This document shows, in pieces, positions 17,010 through 31,920 of a DNA stretch of 64,000 bases (position 1 is its first letter; each line of letters begins with the position of its first letter). The stretch comes from Nocardioides humi (lineage in GTDB: Bacteria > Actinomycetota > Actinomycetes > Propionibacteriales > Nocardioidaceae), in the NCBI RefSeq assembly GCF_006494775.1, contig NZ_CP041146.1:5946501-6010500 (forward strand). The letters run 5' to 3'. Under the pieces are notes generated by a model. It was given only the letters and a program-made list of their open reading frames with translations, did no database searches and was not told the origin of the DNA. The position numbers and the translations under genes were made by a program.

Positions 17010-17740
17010 ATGACCGCTGCCGTCGCTCGGGGGAGCGGGAGCCGCGACTCAACATCGGGCAGGTGCTCGACCGGCTGCGTGCCGACTTCGAGGACATCAG
17101 CATCCCCAAGATCCGCTTCCTCGAGGCGGAGGGGCTGGTGAAGCCCGAGCGCACGCCCGCCGGCTACCGGAAGTTCTCCGAGAGCGACATCGACCGGCTG
17201 CGCTACATCCTGCGGATGCAGCGCGACCACTACCTGCCGCTCAAGGTGATCGGCGAGCACCTCGACGCCATCGACCGCGGCCTGACGCCGCCCGAGCCCG
17301 AGCCGGTCGTGCCGACCGTGCCCACGGTCGCCCTGGGCGCCGACGGCCTGCCCGCCCCCGAGTCGTTCCGTCGCACCGACCGGGTGCGGCTCTCGCGCAA
17401 GGAGCTGGTCAAGGTGGCCGAGATCGACGAGGAGCTCCTCGGGCAGCTCGAGTCCTTCGCCCTCGTCAGCCCGTCCCCGACGGGCCACTACGACACCGAC
17501 GCGCTGGTGATCGCGCAGACCGCGCGGGAGCTGGCCGACTACGGCATCGAGCCCCGGCACCTGCGCGCCTTCCGGACCGCCGCCGACCGCGAGGTCGGCC
17601 TGATCGAGCAGGTCGTCGCCCCGCGCAAGGGGCGCGACGCCGGCGCCAGCGCGCGTGCCGAGGAGGCGGTCAGCGAGATCGCCGCGCTGTCGGTGCGCCT
17701 GCACGCGACCCTGGTGAAGGCCGGGCTGCGGCGCATCTGA
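17010..17740 (+). CDS. ftsR: MerR-family regulator FtsR (frame broken by one missing base)
   Basis: This equals Rv1828 and corynebacterial FtsR, a MerR-like regulator linked to ftsZ and cell-division genes. The winged helix continues as FEDISIPKIRFLEAEGLVKPE. The ATG at 17010 reads MTAAVARG, then the frame shifts: with six instead of five G at 17029-17033 it would read GEREPRLNIGQVLDRL, the expected start of the helix-turn-helix. The unbroken part alone would begin at GTG 17063 and lack LNIGQ. One missing base, probably a sequence error, is the simplest explanation. It follows garA by two bases. Confidence 0.82.
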
Positions 17741-17798
17741 CCCGCGTCCCGATCCGGCCTCGGCTCCTCGACGACCTGGACCGAAGTAGGCTGGCTCC

Positions 17799-18269
17799 AT
17801 GCGCGAGGTCGATGTGATGGGTGTCCGGGTGGAGATGCCGTCCAACCAGCCGATCGTGCTGCTCCGCGAGGTCGGGGGCGAGCGCTACCTGCCGATCTGG
17901 ATCGGCGCCGTCGAGGCGACCGCCATCGCCTTCGCCCAGCAGGGCGTCGTCCCTCCCCGGCCGCTGACCCACGACCTGATGAAGGACGTGCTGACCGCGA
18001 CCGGCAACGAGCTGAGCGAGGTCCGGATCACCGACGTCCGCGACAACGTCTTCTACGCGACGCTCGTGTTCGCCTCCGGGGTGGAGGTGAGCGCGCGGCC
18101 GTCGGACTCGATCGCGCTCGCGCTGCGGACCGGCACCACCATCTACTGCGCCGACGACGTGCTCGCCGAGGCGGGGCTCGCGGCGCCGGCCGAGGAGGAG
18201 GACGAGGTCGAGGCGTTCCGCGAGTTCCTCGACCATGTCTCGCCGGAGGACTTCGGCTCCGAGGGCTGA
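17799..18269 (+). CDS. Bifunctional nuclease (BFN/DUF151) family protein
   Basis: The 156-residue protein of the DUF151 family, at the Rv1829 position, has the conserved core (REVGGERYLPIWIGAVEATAI, LTHDLMKDVL, RPSDSIALALR). Some members have nuclease activity in vitro, but the cellular role in actinobacteria is not established. An acidic C-terminal tail (EEEDEVEAFREFL) follows the domain. It lies between the two MerR genes in the same direction. Confidence 0.88.
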   Translation: MREVDVMGVRVEMPSNQPIVLLREVGGERYLPIWIGAVEATAIAFAQQGVVPPRPLTHDLMKDVLTATGNELSEVRITDVRDNVFYATLVFASGVEVSARPSDSIALALRTGTTIYCADDVLAEAGLAAPAEEEDEVEAFREFLDHVSPEDFGSEG

Positions 18270-18280
18270 CCCGGACCGGA

Positions 18281-18305
18281 CCTCAGCCTCAGGTTGAGGA
18301 TGAGG
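18281..18305. promoter_or_regulatory. Inverted repeat resembling a MerR-type operator
   Basis: CCTCAGCCTCA (18281-18291) is repeated in inverse as TGAGGATGAGG (18295-18305) with 10 of 11 matches and a 3-bp centre. It lies about 30 bp upstream of the promoter of the second MerR gene. Because two MerR-type genes flank it, autoregulation or cross-regulation is plausible. No experimental motif was matched. Confidence 0.45.
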
Positions 18306-18333
18306 GTTTTCGGCGACACGCCCGGCCACGTCT

Positions 18334-18363
18334 TTGACCGGCCCGACACGGCGGCCGTACCGT
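18334..18363 (+). promoter_or_regulatory. Candidate promoter of the ResR-like gene
   Basis: TTGACC (18334-18339) and TACCGT (18358-18363) are separated by 18 bp, close to the housekeeping consensus. The start site would fall near 18370, 41 bases before the GTG at 18411. Confidence 0.5.
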
Positions 18364-18410
18364 GAGGGAGTCGAAACCACAGCAGTGCAATGCCGCGACC
18401 TGGAGGATCC

Positions 18411-19010
<600 letters not shown>

Positions 19011-19041
19011 TTGCCTGTAGGCTGTACCCGCTGTCGATGCT

Positions 19042-19205
19042 GCACGGGAGAGTCAGGCCCCGTGCCTGCGCCGAAGGGGCAATCCCTCCCCGGAACCTCT
19101 CAGGCGCCAGGACCGTGCGGAGCAGGCAACTCTGAAGGTGCGATGACGCGCTGACAGAGGGGGAGGGCTCGAAAGTCTTCGATCCCTGAGGAAGCCTGCC
19201 TGCTC
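19042..19205 (+). ncRNA. Glycine riboswitch (single aptamer) controlling gcvP
   Basis: The aptamer occupies 19042-19118: P1 is GCACGG/CCGTGC, and the conserved parts GGGAGAGTC, GCGCCGAAGGGGCAA, CCCCGGAACCTCTCAGGC and CAGGACC are present in order. No second aptamer with this consensus follows. Instead GAGCAGGCA (19120-19128) pairs perfectly with TGCCTGCTC (19197-19205), directly before the ATG. It encloses two further hairpins and the ribosome-binding site GAGGAAG (19188-19194). Control of translation initiation is likely; glycine would open it to make GcvP. Confidence 0.9.
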
Positions 19206-22039
<2,834 letters not shown>

Positions 22040-22043
<4 letters not shown>

Positions 22044-23353
22044 GCGCTCCGTACGACGACGCGCTGGCCGCGCTCCAGGGCGCCGGCCGGCTGCCGTCGG
22101 TGTCGGCGGCGGTCGCCCGCGACGGAGAGCCGGTCTGGTCGGGCTGCGTCTCGGTGCTGCCGGGGATCACGGCGGACTCGGCGTACCGGATCGGCTCGAT
22201 CACCAAGACCCTGACCGCGGTGCTCGTGCTGCAGCTGCGGGACGAGGGCCGGCTCGGCCTCGACGACCCGATCGGGCGGTTCGTGCCGGACACGGGCTAT
22301 CGGTCGGTCACCTTGCGGGAGCTGCTTGCCCACACCGGCGGGTTGCAGAGCGAGCCCGCCGGGCCGTGGTGGGAGCGGGTCGACGGCGGGTCCTTCGCCG
22401 CGCTGACGGCCGCCAACGACGGCTCCGGCCGGGTGGCCGCGGCGGGGGAGTACTACCACTACTCCAACCTGGGCTTCGCGCTGCTGGGCGAGGTGGTCGC
22501 TCGGCTCCGCGGGGCGTCGTGGTGGGAGGTGGTGCAGCAGCGGCTGCTCGCTCCGCTCGGCATGACCCGGACGTCGTACCGGCCGCCGGAGGACCACGCG
22601 CCCGGCCGCAGCGTCGACCACTTCGCCCACACCCTGAGCGCCGAGCCGCACACCGACACCGGCGCGATGGCGGCGGCCGGGCAGCTGTGGAGCACCGTCG
22701 GCGACCTGCTCCGCTGGGCGGACCTCCTCGCGACCGGCCATCCCGACGTCCTCGCCGCGGCGACGCTGGCCGAGATGGCCACGCCGAGCGCCCTCGCAGC
22801 CGACTACGGGCTCGGGCTCCGGGTGCTGCGCTCCGGTGGGCGCACCCTGGTCGGCCACACCGGCTCGATGCCCGGCTTCCAGGCGTCGCTGTTCGTCGAT
22901 CGCGACACCCGCGACGCCGTCGCCGTGCTCGCGAACGCCACCACCGGGCTCGACACCGACGGCGTGCCGTGGGTGCTGCTGGATCCGTCGTCGCCGGTCC
23001 CGGTCGACGAGCCGTGGCAGCCGTCGGCCCGGCCGCTCCCGGCGCCGGTCGTGGACGTCCTGGGTGTGTGGTTCTGGGGCAACACCGCCCTCGGCCTGGA
23101 ATGGGTCCGCTCGGAGCTCGTCGTCCGGGACCTGCGCACCGGGGCGGTCGAGGACCGGTTCCGCCTCGACGGCGACCGATTCGTCGGCACCGTGGGCTAC
23201 CACCGTGGCGAGAGCCTGCACCTGCGCCGACGTGCCGACGGCAGCGTCGGCCACCTGGAGTGCGCGACCTTCGTGTGGACCCGGAGCCCGTACGACCCGG
23301 ACGCGCCGATCCCCGGGGGTCCTGCGCCGGCGGCGCCACCGGACCGGGCATGA
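22040..23353 (+). CDS. Serine hydrolase of the beta-lactamase family (class C-like)
   Basis: The 437-residue protein has the SxxK motif SITK at residues 53-56, YSN near residue 140 and an HTG triad element near 272 (VGHTGSMPG), the catalytic set of the class C/esterase/D-aminopeptidase group. There is no signal peptide, so a cytoplasmic esterase or peptidase is more likely than a true beta-lactamase. A C-terminal DUF3471-like region follows. The GTG start overlaps the gcvP stop (GTGA), so it may be co-transcribed and glycine-controlled. Confidence 0.87.
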
Positions 23354-23360
23354 TGCTCCC

Positions 23361-24202
23361 GTGGACGAGAACACGTTCCAGTTCGCCTGGTTCCAGCTGT
23401 CCGAGGCGGGCTTCGACCCGCTGCCGCTCGCGCAGAGCCTGTGGCGCGACGACCAGATGCACGGCGTGGCCGTCAGCGGGCTGCTCGCCCGGGCGCTCGA
23501 GCACGCCGTCATCGACGCCGGGCGGACCGGGCTGGTCCCGGCGCGCTATCACGTCGACCTGTTCCGGCCGGCCCGGATGACCACGACCACCGCCTCGGCC
23601 CGGATCGTGCGCGAGGGACCGCGGCTGGTCCTGCTCGACGCCGTGGTCGAGCAGGACGGCGAGGTCGTCGCCCGGGCGGGCGCCACCTTCCTGGCGTCCT
23701 CCGCGGCGGCACCGGGCCAGGTGTGGTCGGCTCCGGGGGAGCGGCCCACGCCTCCGCCCGCCGCCCTGCTGCCGGAGCCCGGCGAGCACCACGTCCCGAT
23801 CTTCGCCAGCGCCGCCCCTGGTCGGACAGCTTCGGCGACCACCAGAACGCCGGCCGGCACCAGACCTGGCAGACCGCCATCCCGATCGTGTACGGCGAGG
23901 AGTGCACCCCGTTCCAGGCCGTGGCGTCGATCGCCGACGCCACCAGCATGGTCACCAACTGGGGCGACCGCGGCGTCGAGCACATCAACACCGACATCGA
24001 CCTCGCCCTGTGCCGGCTCCCCGACAGCAGCCGGCTCGGGCTGCGCGCGACCGACCACGTCGCGGCCGACGGGATCGCGGTCGGCACCGCCGAGGTCTTC
24101 GACAGCACCGGCCCGATCGGCACCGCCACGGTCACCTCGCTCGCCAACACCCGCCGCACGGTCGACCTCTCCGCCGGCGTGGAGCCGCGCGGCACCGCCT
24201 GA
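23361..24202 (+). CDS. Acyl-CoA thioesterase-like protein (frame broken by one missing base)
   Basis: This thioesterase-superfamily protein (TesB/4HBT_3 type, double hotdog) begins at GTG 23361 with VDENTFQFAWFQLSEAG. The first frame runs to HHVPIFASAAP; the second continues WSDSFGDHQNAGRHQTWQTA and ends at 24202. A single C missing from the run at 23815-23818 explains the break, and with it the product would be about 280 residues. It follows the serine hydrolase by seven bases. The substrate is unknown. It ends at a large palindrome. Confidence 0.8.
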
Positions 24203-24380
24203 GGCCGTCCGGCCGGGCGCCGCAGGCGCCGGACGGGACACCCCGCGCGGCGATGTCGGGGTGCCGTCGGCGTCTGCGGGGCATTCCGTGTCCGCGGCCG
24301 AGAGGCGCCGACGGCGGGGTCCTCGCTCCGAGCCGCGCGGGGTGTCCCGGTAGGCGCCGGAGGCGGCCGGACGGACGGCC
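24203..24380. terminator. Long nested palindrome between converging genes
   Basis: Outer arms GGCCGTCCG/CGGACGGCC (24203-24211, 24372-24380) and perfect 18-bp inner arms (24234-24251 with 24332-24349, CGGGACACCCCGCGCGGC) enclose a third hairpin, GCCGTCGGCG/CGCCGACGGC (24263-24272, 24306-24315). It begins right after the thioesterase stop and lies before the end of rmuC. It could act as a bidirectional terminator. Its core differs from the element family at 6.2, 40.0 and 60.5 kb. Confidence 0.7.
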
Positions 24381-24457
24381 CGACCCGGTGCCGCGCGGAC
24401 AGGCGGGTCGGCGAGATCGCCCGGGCGTGACTCAGCCCGCCTCGGACCCGGGCCGAT

Positions 24458-25816
24458 TCAGCCCGCCTGGGAGTCGTCCACGATCTCGGCGTCGACGGTG
24501 CCGGGCAGGTCGAAGTCGAAGGCGAGCTCCTCGCGCTCCAGGTCGGCGAGCGCGGAGAACTCGCTCGAGGTGAGCGCCTTGGGGGACTCCTCGACCTCCT
24601 TCGGGGCGGGGATCGTGGCGATCGGGTCGGCCGCGTTGAGCTTGCGGGCGGCGGGCAGGACCGAGCGCTCCAGCGAGCCGGTGAAGGCGTTGTAGTCCTT
24701 CACGCTGCGCTGCAGGGAGCGGCCGAGCTTGTCGACGTGCTCGGACAGCTTGAGGATGCGCCGGTAGAGCACCTGGCCGAGCTCGAAGAGCACCTGGGCG
24801 TCCTCGGTGAGCGCCTCCTGCTTCCAGGTGAACGCCACGGTCTTCAGCATGCCCCACAGGTTGGTGGGGGTGGCGAGGACGATGCCGTGGGAGAAGGCGT
24901 GCTCCATCAGGGACGGGTCGACCTCGAGCGCGGCGTTGAGGAGCTGCTCGTTGGGGATGAAGGCGACCGTGAACTCCGGGCTGACCGCGAGGCCGGTCCA
25001 GTAGCCCTTGCGCGCCAGCGCGTCGACGTGGCCGCGCACCTTGCGGGCGTGGTCCTCGAGGAGCCGCTGGCGCACCTCCGGCTCGATGCCCTCGCGCTGG
25101 GCGTCCATGAACGCGTTGTAGGGCACCTTCGCGTCGATCGCCATCTGCTTGCCGCCGGGCAGGTTGATCACCATGTCGGGACGGCGGGCGCCGGAGTCGG
25201 CCTCGACAGAGTGCTGCAGGTCGAAGTCGACCCGGTTGAGCAGGCCGGCGGTCTCGACCAGGGTGCGCAGCTGGGTCTCGCCCCAGGCACCGCGGACCGC
25301 GTTGTTCTTCAGCACCGAGGCGAGCGTGTCGGCCGCCTTGCGGGAGTCCTCGACCGAGCGCTGGGTGTGCTTGATCTGGGTGGCGAGCTCGGTGTGCTGG
25401 CGCACCCGCGCCTTCTCGAGCTCGTCGACCTTCTGCTGCATCGAGCGGAGGTGCTCGACCACCGGCGTGAGCGTCTTGAGGACCTGGGTCTGCCCGGCCT
25501 CGCCGCGCTCCCGCTCACGCTGCGCCTGGCGCTGCTGCTCGACGAGGGCGCGGTACTGCCCGCGGGCCTCCTCGACCGCCTCGCGGAGCTGGTCGACCCT
25601 CGCCTGGGCGCTGGCCAGCTCGGCCTCGACAGCGGCACGGGCCTCCGCCTCCTCGGCCCGCAGCCGGGACAGGGCGAGCTCGTGACGGGCCTCGGCGAGC
25701 GCGGGGTCCTCGACCTCGGGGGCCGGCTCGGGCGCCGGCGTGGTGGCCTGGCGCACCGCCCAGCCGACCCCTGCGCCGAGCAGGAGACCGACGAGGAGCG
25801 CGAGGAGGATGGCCAT
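24458..25816 (-). CDS. rmuC: DNA recombination protein RmuC
   Basis: The 452-residue protein has an N-terminal membrane helix (MAILLALLVGLLLGAGVGWA), a long coiled coil near residues 40-190 and the RmuC nuclease-like domain (VRGAWGETQLRTLVE, RRPDMVINLPGGKQMAIDAK). RmuC limits inversion events and is grouped with PD-(D/E)XK nucleases; its exact activity is uncertain. The ATG at 25816 places the membrane helix at the N-terminus, as in the family. It faces the thioesterase gene. Confidence 0.92.
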   Translation of the reverse strand: MAILLALLVGLLLGAGVGWAVRQATTPAPEPAPEVEDPALAEARHELALSRLRAEEAEARAAVEAELASAQARVDQLREAVEEARGQYRALVEQQRQAQRERERGEAGQTQVLKTLTPVVEHLRSMQQKVDELEKARVRQHTELATQIKHTQRSVEDSRKAADTLASVLKNNAVRGAWGETQLRTLVETAGLLNRVDFDLQHSVEADSGARRPDMVINLPGGKQMAIDAKVPYNAFMDAQREGIEPEVRQRLLEDHARKVRGHVDALARKGYWTGLAVSPEFTVAFIPNEQLLNAALEVDPSLMEHAFSHGIVLATPTNLWGMLKTVAFTWKQEALTEDAQVLFELGQVLYRRILKLSEHVDKLGRSLQRSVKDYNAFTGSLERSVLPAARKLNAADPIATIPAPKEVEESPKALTSSEFSALADLEREELAFDFDLPGTVDAEIVDDSQAG

Positions 25817-25945
25817 GGGAGCAGTCAAACAGGAGGGTGCGACAGAACCCGACGGGCACGCCGTCGGGCGAGGAATCGCAGCCGGAGGAGAGGGGCCGCG
25901 TTCCCGAGATTGCCGAGATTGTCGGAGACGCGCTTGACCTATATT

Positions 25946-25961
25946 TCGAACGTATGTTCCC
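25946..25961. promoter_or_regulatory. LexA (SOS) box upstream of the DUF222/HNH remnant
   Basis: TCGAACGTATGTTCCC matches the CGAAC-N4-GTTCG LexA consensus except for the last base pair. It lies about 155 bp before the DUF222 gene remnant, just downstream of a TTGACC element (25934-25939) and a TATATT element (25940-25945). In mycobacteria, 13E12-type DUF222/HNH genes are among known LexA targets. Confidence 0.72.
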
Positions 25962-26114
25962 ATAAGACGAGGCCGGAGCAACACTCCTCGTGCGGCTGAT
26001 GGCTCCGGCTCGACCACGCACAGGCGTGGTCGCCTCTCCTCACAGGTGCCTGCCCACGAGACGTGAGGACCCGTTGAAGGTTCCTGGGTCCGCGCTGCTC
26101 GAAGGAGGGCGGTC

Positions 26115-26870
26115 GTGTCGGTCGCCACTCTGGTTGCGCCGCATCCGATCGTGGGCTCCGCGGCCGAGATGCGCGGCGCGTTGGCCGGGTTGGCAGACAC
26201 GCAGCCGGTGTTCATGACGGTCGCGGAGAAGGAGACTGCGCTGGTCGAGCTCGGTCGGATCGAGGCCCAGGTCGCCGAACTCAAGGCCCGGATCCTGGCT
26301 GCGAGCGATGACGTCGCCGACGCCCACGGCGCTCGGGACGTGGCGGCTTGGCTGGCCCACGTCACCCAGGCCGACCCCATGGCCACCCGTGCCGAGCTGC
26401 GCTTGGCCAAGGCCCTGGAACGGCGGACGGGCGTGGCGGACGGCATGCGGACGGGCGGGGTGTCGCGAGCCCAGGCGCAGGTGATCGTTGCGGCCGTCGA
26501 GGAGCTGCCCGCCGACCTCGGCCCAGCACTGGCGTGCGAGGCCGCCGAGTGGCCTGTCAGGCATCGATCATCCCCGTCGTACTCGGCGGAGACGCAGAGA
26601 TCCTCGACGCCGGGCGGGCCCAGCGGCTGTTCACCCGGGCCCAGCGGCGGGCGCTACGGCTACGCGACCGGCGGTGCCGAGCCGAGGGCTGCACGATTCC
26701 CGCCGCCTGGACCGAGGCCCACCACCTCCACCCCTGGTCGACCGGCGGGTCCACCGATCTCGCCAACCATCAGCCTCTGCTCACACCATCACCACCGCAT
26801 CCACGACCGCGCCCACGACCACCGGATGCTGCCCAGCGGACATCCGCTTCCACCGACGCACATAGGTCAC
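26115..26870 (+). pseudogene. Decayed DUF222/HNH endonuclease gene (13E12 family)
   Basis: The N-terminal part (GTG at 26115; EKETALVELGRIEAQVAELK) is the DUF222 domain. Near 26550 it jumps in another frame to the end of the family (IIPVVLGGDAEILDAGRAQR, then CRAEGCTIPAAWTEAHHLHP, the HNH site). Over 100 residues of the normal middle are missing. Near the end the HHHHRIHDRAHDH segment sits in yet another frame. An internal deletion plus frameshifts make this a dead gene. The region 25817-26114 upstream holds only the LexA box and no gene. Confidence 0.85.
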
Positions 26871-26883
26871 AAGCCAGAGGACG

Positions 26884-27701
26884 TCAGGTGTAGCGGACGG
26901 TCCGCTCGCCCTTGGTCCAGCCGTAGAGTGCCAGCCCGCCGGCCTCGGCCAGCCGGACCGAGAGACCGGTCGGGGCGCCGACCGCGACGAGGGCGCCGAT
27001 GCCGCTGGCGACCGCCTTCTGGACCAGCTCGAACCCGGCCCGGCCGCTGATGACCAGCGCCGCCTCCGCGGGGGCCGCGCCGGCGAGCAGCCGGGAGCCG
27101 ACCACCTTGTCGACGGCGTTGTGCCGGCCCACGTCCTCCCGGACGGCGACCAGCGACCCGTCCGCCGTGAACAGTCCGGCCGCGTGGGCGCTGCCGGTCC
27201 GCTCGAAGAGCTGCTGGCGGGGGCGCATCAGGTCCGGCAGCGCCCGGACCAGGTCGCCGGAGGGGAGCGGCCCCGACCAGGGGAGCGAGGGCCGGCGGGC
27301 CAGCACCTCGTCCACCTCGTCGGTGCCGCACACCCCGCAGGCCGCCGAGCCCGCGCTGAGCGCGTCGAGCTGGCTCGGCACCCGCGGCGGCGGCTCCGCC
27401 AGGGTGACCGTGACGACGTTGAACTCCTGCTCGGGGCGCAGCTCCACGTCGGTGCAGTAGGCGACGCCGGCGGGACGGCCGAGCCCCTCGTGGTGCACCC
27501 AGCCGGCGGCGAGCTCGAAGTCGTGGCCGGGGGTGCGCAGCGTCGTCCACACCCGCCGCGCCGGGGAGCCGGGCCAGGCGAGCCGGATCTCGAGCGGCTC
27601 CTCGGTGAGCACCCGGTCCTCGTGCCGGCGTACGTCGTCGCCCCGGTGCTCCTCGACCCGCAGCCGCGTGGTCGGTCCCGGCCGCCGGGCCTTCACCTCC
27701 G

Positions 27702-27705
<4 letters not shown>
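26884..27705 (-). CDS. fdhD: Formate dehydrogenase accessory sulfurtransferase FdhD
   Basis: FdhD transfers sulfur from the IscS-type desulfurase to the bis-MGD molybdenum cofactor, making formate dehydrogenase active. The 273 residues include the CGVCG cysteine motif at about residues 123-127 (AACGVCGTDE) and the C-terminal GRAGFELVQKA region. GTG at 27705 overlaps the pepN stop (GTGA on the minus strand), so it is coupled to pepN. No formate dehydrogenase gene lies in the window. Confidence 0.93.
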
Positions 27706-30134
<2,429 letters not shown>

Positions 30135-30206
30135 CCGGCCAGCGTAGTAGCGCGTCGCAGCTAGAACGCAGTCCGGCGCCCGAGCGGATGTGGGATGGTT
30201 CGGGGC

Positions 30207-31106
30207 ATGCGCCCGTGGATCCAGGTGCGGCCCCAGGCCGGTCGGCGGTACGTCATCACCGGGGCCAACGGCGGCCTGGGCCTGGAGACCGCTCGGATCC
30301 TGGGCTCCCGCGGCGCCGAGGTGGTGCTGGCTTGCCGCAGCGTGGCGAAGGCGGAGACGGCCGCCCGCACGGTGCCCGGCCACGACCGGGGCCGGGTGGA
30401 GGTCCGGCAGGTCGACGTCAGCGACCTCGCCTCGGTCCGCGCGTTCGCGGCCGGCCTCCTCGACGACGGCCGGCCGGTCGACGTACTGGTCAACAACGCC
30501 GGCGTCCTCGGCGTCCCGCACGCCGTGACGCCCGAGGGCGTCGAGATGCACTTCGCGACCAACTACCTGGGCCACTTCCTGCTCACGCGGGCCCTGCTGC
30601 CGCTGCTGACGGACCGGGTGGTGGTGGTCAGCTCCCGCGAGCACCGCTCCGGGCGGCTCGACCTCGACGACCTCGGCTGGCAGCGCCGCCCCTACCGCCC
30701 GTTCCGGGCGTACGGCGACTCGAAGCTCGCCGACCTGCTCTTCATGCGCGAGCTGGACCGGCGGCTGCGGGCGGAGGGCTCGCCGCTGCGGGCGGTCGCC
30801 GCCCACCCGGGCTCGTCCGCGACGGGCATCACCAGCGGCTCCGGCCATCCGGTGGTCACCGCGATCGGGCACTACGGGCAGCGGCTGGTCGGCATGCCGG
30901 CCTGGCGCGGCGCCCTCTGCACCGTCTACGCCGCGACGATGGACATCCCCGGGGGCACGTACATCGGCCCGCACGGCCGGTCCGAGATGTGGGGCTGGCC
31001 CGCGCCGGCCCGGATGTCGCGGAGGGCCGACGACGAGGCGCTGGCGCGGGCGCTGTGGGAGCGGTCGGTCGCGCTGACCGGCGCCCCCGACCTCAGCCGA
31101 CCTTGA
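30207..31106 (+). CDS. SDR-family oxidoreductase (retinol-dehydrogenase-like)
   Basis: The 299-residue protein has the nucleotide site TGANGGLGLE near residues 17-26, VNNAG near 95 and the catalytic YGDSK motif (FRAYGDSKLADLLF). It belongs to the RDH/WWOX-like SDR branch common in actinobacteria. The ATG at 30207 follows GGTTCGGGG; a GTG four codons upstream is possible. Its last 14 bases overlap the end of the converging cyclophilin gene. Substrate unknown. Confidence 0.86.
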   Translation: MRPWIQVRPQAGRRYVITGANGGLGLETARILGSRGAEVVLACRSVAKAETAARTVPGHDRGRVEVRQVDVSDLASVRAFAAGLLDDGRPVDVLVNNAGVLGVPHAVTPEGVEMHFATNYLGHFLLTRALLPLLTDRVVVVSSREHRSGRLDLDDLGWQRRPYRPFRAYGDSKLADLLFMRELDRRLRAEGSPLRAVAAHPGSSATGITSGSGHPVVTAIGHYGQRLVGMPAWRGALCTVYAATMDIPGGTYIGPHGRSEMWGWPAPARMSRRADDEALARALWERSVALTGAPDLSRP

Positions 31107-31869
31107 TGCTCTCGAAGGTCACCGGGGTGTTCGGGCGGCCGCCGCCGCTCTGCGCCCAGTAGCCGTCGTTGCCGCTGGCGGTCGCCTTCTTCAGGGTCGC
31201 CAGGGAGTCGGCGTCGAGGTGTCCCCAGACGGTGTAGTCGGGCGGGAACTGCGAGTCGCCGAAGACGATGAAGAACTGGCCGCCGCCGGAGTCGGGCGCG
31301 CTCGTCTTGGCCATGGCGAGGGTGCCGGCCTCGTAGGTCTCGGTGCCGTCGAGCTCGTCCGGGATGGTGTAGCCGGGGCCGCCGGTGCCCGTCTTCGGGT
31401 CGGCCTCGGCGGCGGCCGGGTCGAAGTACGGATCGCCGCACTGCAGGAACTCGAAGCCCGGGTCGTTGCCCTGGCGGTGGCAGGACGTGCCGTCGTAGTA
31501 GCCCTGCTCGGCCAGCGACGCGAAGGACTGGACGGTGCACGGCGCCCGGTCGGCGTCGAGGGTCAGCGTCAGCTCGCCGATCGAGGTCTGGAGGACGGCC
31601 GGGACCTGGCCGGTGTACGCCGGCGCGGCGGCCGGCGGGTCGACGTCGCGCGCCGCCTCGCCGTTCTCGACGTAGTTGCACTGGCCGCCGGCGGCGTCGG
31701 TCGAGCCGTCCGTGCCGGTGCCGTCGGTGCCGTCGGTGGTCGTCGCGTCCGCGGAGGGCGTGGTCGCGTCGCCCGCCCCGGTGTCGTCGGCGGTGGAGTC
31801 GTCGCCGCAGGCGGACAGGGAGGCGAGCAGCAGCAGGGCCGGGACACCGGCGAGCAGGCGAGAGCGCAT
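31093..31869 (-). CDS. Cyclophilin-type peptidyl-prolyl isomerase, lipoprotein
   Basis: The 258-residue protein begins with a lipoprotein signal ending in LASLSAC, lipidated Cys21, so it is anchored outside the membrane. A Thr/Asp/Gly-rich linker (about residues 23-60) leads to a cyclophilin domain from residue 80 (SFASLAEQGYYDGTSCHRQ, GGGQFFIVFGDSQ). It should help fold exported proteins. The usual FHR arginine is here SCHRQG. It diverges from the LLM oxidoreductase. Confidence 0.88.
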   Translation of the reverse strand: MRSRLLAGVPALLLLASLSACGDDSTADDTGAGDATTPSADATTTDGTDGTGTDGSTDAAGGQCNYVENGEAARDVDPPAAAPAYTGQVPAVLQTSIGELTLTLDADRAPCTVQSFASLAEQGYYDGTSCHRQGNDPGFEFLQCGDPYFDPAAAEADPKTGTGGPGYTIPDELDGTETYEAGTLAMAKTSAPDSGGGQFFIVFGDSQFPPDYTVWGHLDADSLATLKKATASGNDGYWAQSGGGRPNTPVTFESIKVG

Positions 31870-31920
31870 GGGCCGCATGGTACGCAGCGCACCCGAGCCC
31901 TCCGGGCGTAGGTTGGCGCC

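Noticed and set aside
19119..19205. Second glycine aptamer
   Set aside because: The conserved GCGCCGAAGG and CTCTCAGGC blocks are absent; the sequence folds as an expression platform instead.
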